Positions 60,165 through 64,000 of a stretch of DNA of 64,000 nucleotides are shown here, one piece after another (positions within the stretch are counted from its first letter, which is position 1; each line of letters opens with the position of its first letter). Both the position numbers and the translations under genes were made by a program. Source of the stretch: Gnetum montanum. Its lineage: Eukaryota; Streptophyta; Gnetopsida; Gnetales; Gnetaceae. Location of the stretch: assembly GCA_015680685.1 (NCBI GenBank), contig MNCI01014870.1, forward strand, positions 140,082 through 204,081, given 5' to 3'. The notes beneath the pieces are model-generated. The model saw only the letters and a program-made list of their open reading frames with translations. It made no database searches and was not told the DNA's origin.

Positions 60165-61031
60165 TGATGGATGGCAAGGTACCCCTACACTCAACCATAT
60201 GAATACGAGCATTACACACGTGATTCGATCGAACTTTGTAGACTAAGTGCCTACATGCCTTATGGAACACTTAAGGTTAATTGTTTGTTGTCTTCTCAGA
60301 CTTACTTGTATTTGTCACGGTGTATGGTTAAGCAAGTCTGAGGTATGTGATTTTTATAGCTTTTATCTTTTATCACCTATGCTAATGAGGTGGAAGGTGA
60401 AGAGACTAATTAACTAACTTTAACTAACTAAGTCTTAATTAACCTAGCATCACTATTCGTTCCCACTTACCATTCACACCCTAAACCAATGCAACCTTTN
60501 CTATTCGCTCCCACTTACCATTCACAACCTAAACCAATGCAACCTTTGGGCTTACCAAATGCTATTCGTTGCTGGGATTACCAAGTGTAACGCACGTGCT
60601 CGAAGCAGTTGTACTGAATGCACTTAACTATGGGAGAAGGGTTGAGAGAGATTTAATTAACTAATAAAGCATTTAAATGATAAACAATAAATAAAGTCCT
60701 ATTTAGCCTATTCCATGCACTGCAAGGTTTATCCAAGAAGTTCGTCTTATTTCCGTACACAAACTTGTATTCAGGTACAATATTTGCTCGAATAAAGATC
60801 CATTCAGTTTGGAGGTCCTACTGCAGGCACATGGAAAATATTCTATCTCTGGAGAGGTAAAATTGCCAGAGTTTTGCTATGGTCTAGGCCTAGAATGAGA
60901 AATAAGGGAGAGCCACCTCTTATTTATAAACTTGGCAGTGCACCACGATATCGCATACGCGATATCGCAGGGGACGACGCGATATCATGTGGGATGCAAT
61001 ATCGTAGCCCATGCGATATCATGTCCCATCA
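60165..61031 (-). repeat. Element F: 3' LTR
   Basis: 867 bp, starting TGATGGATGG on the plus strand and ending CCCATCA. The U3 (60950-61025) is an array of near-perfect palindromes of GCGATATCGC type, CpG-rich and little decayed. The minus-strand TATA box is the complement of TTATTTATAAA (60920-60930). An N at 60500 sits between two 47-bp copies (60453-60499, 60501-60547), probably an assembly artefact. The polypurine tract, minus strand, is GTCATGGGGGTA (61032-61043). Confidence 0.85.
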
Positions 61032-61232
61032 TACCCCCATGACTGAATAAAAACTTATCCTCAAGTTCCTTACAAAATATTAGGAAGGTATGGGATTATT
61101 AACGTGAATGGAACTAATGGTGAATGGGATGACATGTGAATGGATCATCATTACAAGACATAACAAAACTGGTGTTCATGACAACAAGAGTGAACACCTT
61201 ATACATTTGACATTAAGCCTTATTTGGCAGCT

Positions 61233-61270
<38 letters not shown>

Positions 61271-62740
61271 AAGAAGTTTTGCTGCTGCCCACGCTAAGAT
61301 TGCATCTTTCGTTGTCCATCCGTAAGCGCGCCATCGATCTCATTCCTTGCATAGCTGCTTCAGCACCGATCCATTCTAAGTGTTCCCTCCAAAGTCAATC
61401 CATTGTTATATGAGTGCCATCTGCACACACAACACAATCTTTATATTAGCAAGGGTAAATGAATTTCAATGTAGTTGATACCTTGCTTCGGTGAAAGGTC
61501 CATTAACTAGGTTGTGGTATGGCTGATTGTGGGTCTAGAGATATAATATTGATGACTACCGAAGGTGTAGGGGTTAGGAGAAAATCAAAAAAATTGGGCC
61601 TTGTACCCCCATGACTATTCGTGAACCTCCGGTAGCGAGAGAATTGGAAAAAGAAAAGGAATAAAAAAGATGAAGAAAAAGAGACAACTATAACATCGAT
61701 GAAATGGATGTCAAGATGGAAATGAACAAAATAGAGTGGATTGCAAAAATTTTTAAGGAAAAGAATTTAACTAGTGCACCAAATAGGAATGCCAGTGGCT
61801 CCTCCCCAAAGTAGGCCCATGCCATTAATGCCCTGACAAACCCACATTCAAAGAGTTCGTAGGCTCTAGGAATGCCATTCGAAACAAGAGTTAAATTCTT
61901 AACCATAAGAATTTACCAAAAAGAAAATAATGTATCCACCAAGATATACACTAATGATACAACTAGCAATGAGGTGAACAGTGGAGAAAGAATGATGGAA
62001 AGAAGATGATGGAATGGAGTCTCAAGAACAAGGTGGTGTATGGCCCCTTGTGTGTTTGATGATTAATGTGACTTAGCAGCTCCCATTCCAAATCCGGCCT
62101 CAACAAATCACATCCAGTGACTTCACATTAATACATTCAGCCAATCCATCCACTCGAAGTAACAAGAATGTCATCACCCAAGAGCCACTACCATTCCAAC
62201 GAAACGAAGGAGGAGAGAATAGGAAGTGAGAAGGGCCTTAGTTAGAGGAAANGATTTGTTGAAAGTTCTTATTAATTTGAAGAAAGTGACTGTATAGTTC
62301 CAAGCCAAGAGAGACCATAGAAATTTGTGGATGGATGGATGAAGTGGACTCATTGCCTATCATATCAAAAGAACCATACCTTAGTATCAACATCATAACT
62401 TAGAGGTAAAAACCAAACATTACCAATCAATAGGAAAACAATTTATACCATCATGAAGAACACTTATTACATGACAAACTTGATAATATGGATAACACAC
62501 ACACATAAAGAAATGAAAAAGTATAGCGATGTTGTAAAAAAAAGAAAAGTTAAAGAAATTTGTAAAAAAAATGTGTAAAACAAAAACATGTAAAACAAAA
62601 ACTTAAAAGAACTAAGGGCCTCAAAGGATTAGCATAGGTGGCTATCTCCCCCATGACTAAATGGAAAGGGAGGGATCCAAAATAATGAATGCCTATTTGA
62701 ATTTCTTAGAAGTGTCCAACTTCTCCCGATTGATGTTTTC
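61032..62740 (-). other. Element F: linker region with (GA)n microsatellite
   Basis: A GA run at 61231-61268 creates a spurious RERERE frame. 61790-62000 aligns with D 8757-8944 and 49324-49400, showing the uninterrupted form of D's site hit by C. An N at 62252 lies within GTTAGAGGAAANGATTTG; compared with D 49585 the downstream text does not continue, so sequence is missing there. The deletion junction with the protease side is near 62730-62745. Confidence 0.6.
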
Positions 62741-62934
62741 AAGTTAAGTGGTGGAAGTCGGCGATGCTCATACTCTAATGTATCTATGCCTTTATTGTGG
62801 GCATGAGTTGTTCCCCCAATTCATTCCATGCATGTTGGTGGGTTACTCTTTCAATTAGCTATCAACCACGAGCTGTCCACTTGTTGTGTGGTTGCTATAT
62901 ACAGGCACCTTTGTATTTGAGTTTCTAGGGCACA

Positions 62935-63552
62935 CTAGTTGCATGTAGAAGATGTTGAGCATTCCTCCATGTCATCACCCTCTAAGTCACTATATGTGAT
63001 ACATGGAACTTTCTTCTCCTCAATCTTTCCATAAATAGTTACCTTAGATATTTCCAAGAAAAGATCGCAGATCCCTAGGCATGTGTCTATTGTACTCAGC
63101 CATGCCCTTTCCATTATAATTAGGAAGTTCCCTTTGTTGTTGTTGGCTTCTATCACTAGGAAATCAGCTGGGTATGACCAACCATACACAGTGATAATGA
63201 TGTCCTCCACCAACTCCACCAATTCCAAAGGAATGGTGATGGACTAGTCTACCAGCTCTAGTTGAATATTACTCTTCATGAGTTGGGGCAGGTTCCAGGC
63301 TTGATACATTTCTCATGAGATTAAGTTGACTTTGGAACCTGAGTCAAGAAGAGCCTTATGAGGTTCATTTCTGGTGACTTGGAGGTAAATTAAGGGACTT
63401 TCAGGATCAAAGAGTTTCCTAGGAAGGTGGCCTACCTTGATCCAGTCAGTGATGGTATGTGTTAACATAACATTATGTGTTGAGCTCTGTTGTTGATTTG
63501 AAGTGAGCTCCGAAGCCTTAATTGTTCGAGGAGCATGCACAAACTCAACCAC
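62935..63552 (-). pseudogene. Element F: protease
   Basis: Best-preserved protease of the family. Minus-strand DWIKVGHLPRKLFDPESPL, then ALLDSGSKVNLIS (about 63313-63350) with the Asp-Ser-Gly active site intact, then after one stop ELVELVEDIIITVYGWSYPA, FLIIMERAWLSTI (about 63095-63130). Only one or two stops interrupt the domain. Aspartic protease for Gag-Pol processing. Confidence 0.8.
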
Positions 63553-64000
63553 TTGTTGTTATGAGAGCTTGTTTGGGCTTTTGGTTTTGCAGAAAGGTCT
63601 TCTTTTTGTATGGTTGCTAGAACCAGCAATGGGTTGAAGATTTATGGCTCTCGTAGCATTACGTTGCTGTGGTTGAGTGGGGGGTTCCCCTTGCATTATT
63701 GGAGCGGGTGGTAGTGGAACTACCGATGTAAGAGTGGTAGACGAATTCAGAGGATGGTACACGTGGGGAGTGTCTCTTGTAGGAGAAGGAGTTCTAAAAT
63801 ACTCCTGAACCTAGTAGCAACATTGTAGAGTTGCATGACCCATAGAGTCACTTGGAGAACCCAGTTGCTGCACGTAGTAGCCATACAGGTCTGGTTGTCG
63901 GTAAGGGTATTGTTGTCTTGGCTGTAGAATCCCCCATGACTGTGGGTATTGCCATTGCTGATGTTGCTCAATGGGTTGTGGTGGAGTTCCACTTGGATAG
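63553..64000 (-). pseudogene. Element F: C-terminal part of gag
   Basis: Two overlapping frames with Pro/Gln/Asn/His-rich sequence (QPQQRNATRAINLQP, NPLSNISNGNTHSHGG), corresponding to C 44620-45000 and D 54400-54830. Continues beyond the window. Confidence 0.55.

Larger units (their letters stand above)
60165..64000 (-). mobile_element. Element F: pol-deleted family member, 5' end outside the window
   Basis: 3' LTR 60165-61031, then linker sequence, protease and the end of gag, all on the minus strand. The protease-side linker (about 62750-62930) is joined directly to the post-integrase linker (left of about 62730), so RT, RNase H and integrase (about 3.2 kb in D) are missing, as is most of ORF2. 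Single N characters at 60500 and 62252 mark assembly joins. The bases left of the LTR are GGCAT; the other side is not visible. Confidence 0.8.

Noticed and set aside
60950-61030. GATATC palindromes as recombinase attachment site
   Set aside because: They are a tandem U3 motif array upstream of a TATA box and recur in other LTRs of the family.
61108-61413. 101-codon frame with RERERE repeat
   Set aside because: Produced by the (GA)n microsatellite at 61231-61268 in a non-coding linker.
1-64000. Host protein-coding genes, rRNA or intact tRNA genes
   Set aside because: No long intact frame, no tRNA cloverleaf and no rRNA sequence recognised on either strand.

Overview
The window is a stretch of a very large, repeat-rich plant nuclear genome. 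It is AT-rich and I see no intact cellular gene. Almost all of it is decayed Ty3/gypsy LTR retrotransposon sequence, stacked by nested insertion. Decay is dominated by C-to-T and G-to-A changes, as expected from cytosine methylation in silenced plant DNA. A gymnosperm or another giant-genome seed plant fits, but the sequence does not prove it.

Layout, oldest to youngest. (1) Element D, minus strand, 4091-57789, has a perfect ATTCT target duplication on both sides. (2) Element C, minus, 8945-49323, sits in D between integrase and the last ORF. (3) Element AB, plus, 12229-39516, sits in C's last ORF; a solo LTR of the same family, plus, 47437-48638, sits in C's 5' LTR. (4) A full-length Tat/Ogre-like element, minus, 14641-33333, sits inside AB. 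Without their insertions D is about 13.3 kb, C about 11.9 kb, AB about 8.6 kb; the Tat element is 18.7 kb. Two more family members lie outside: E (plus, 1-2195, cut by the window start) and F (minus, 60165 to beyond 64000). F cut into a LINE remnant (59560-60164). The flanks 2196-4085 and 57795-59560 are AT-rich and hold only two weak SINE-like heads.

D, C, AB, E and F form one family. LTRs are about 0.81-0.87 kb, start TGAT(G/A)A and end near TCATCA. The primer binding site derives from one complementary to plant tRNA-Asp, typical of the Athila/Tat branch. The order is gag, protease, RT, RNase H, integrase and then a long coiled-coil ORF in the position where Athila elements carry an env-like gene (called ORF2 here). 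AB has no recognisable pol, and F lost its RT-to-integrase block, so both would have needed proteins in trans.

The most unusual points: (a) ORF2 in AB and D is preceded by a promoter-like block whose short motifs match the U3 of the same element's own LTRs, although U3 motifs differ between elements; (b) the Tat element carries a spliced, frame-preserved gene on the opposite strand between protease and RT; (c) AB ORF2 keeps one reading frame over 909 codons despite about 30 stop codons, all explainable as C-to-T. Five single-N positions mark assembly joins, two of them flanked by duplicated sequence that may be artefact.
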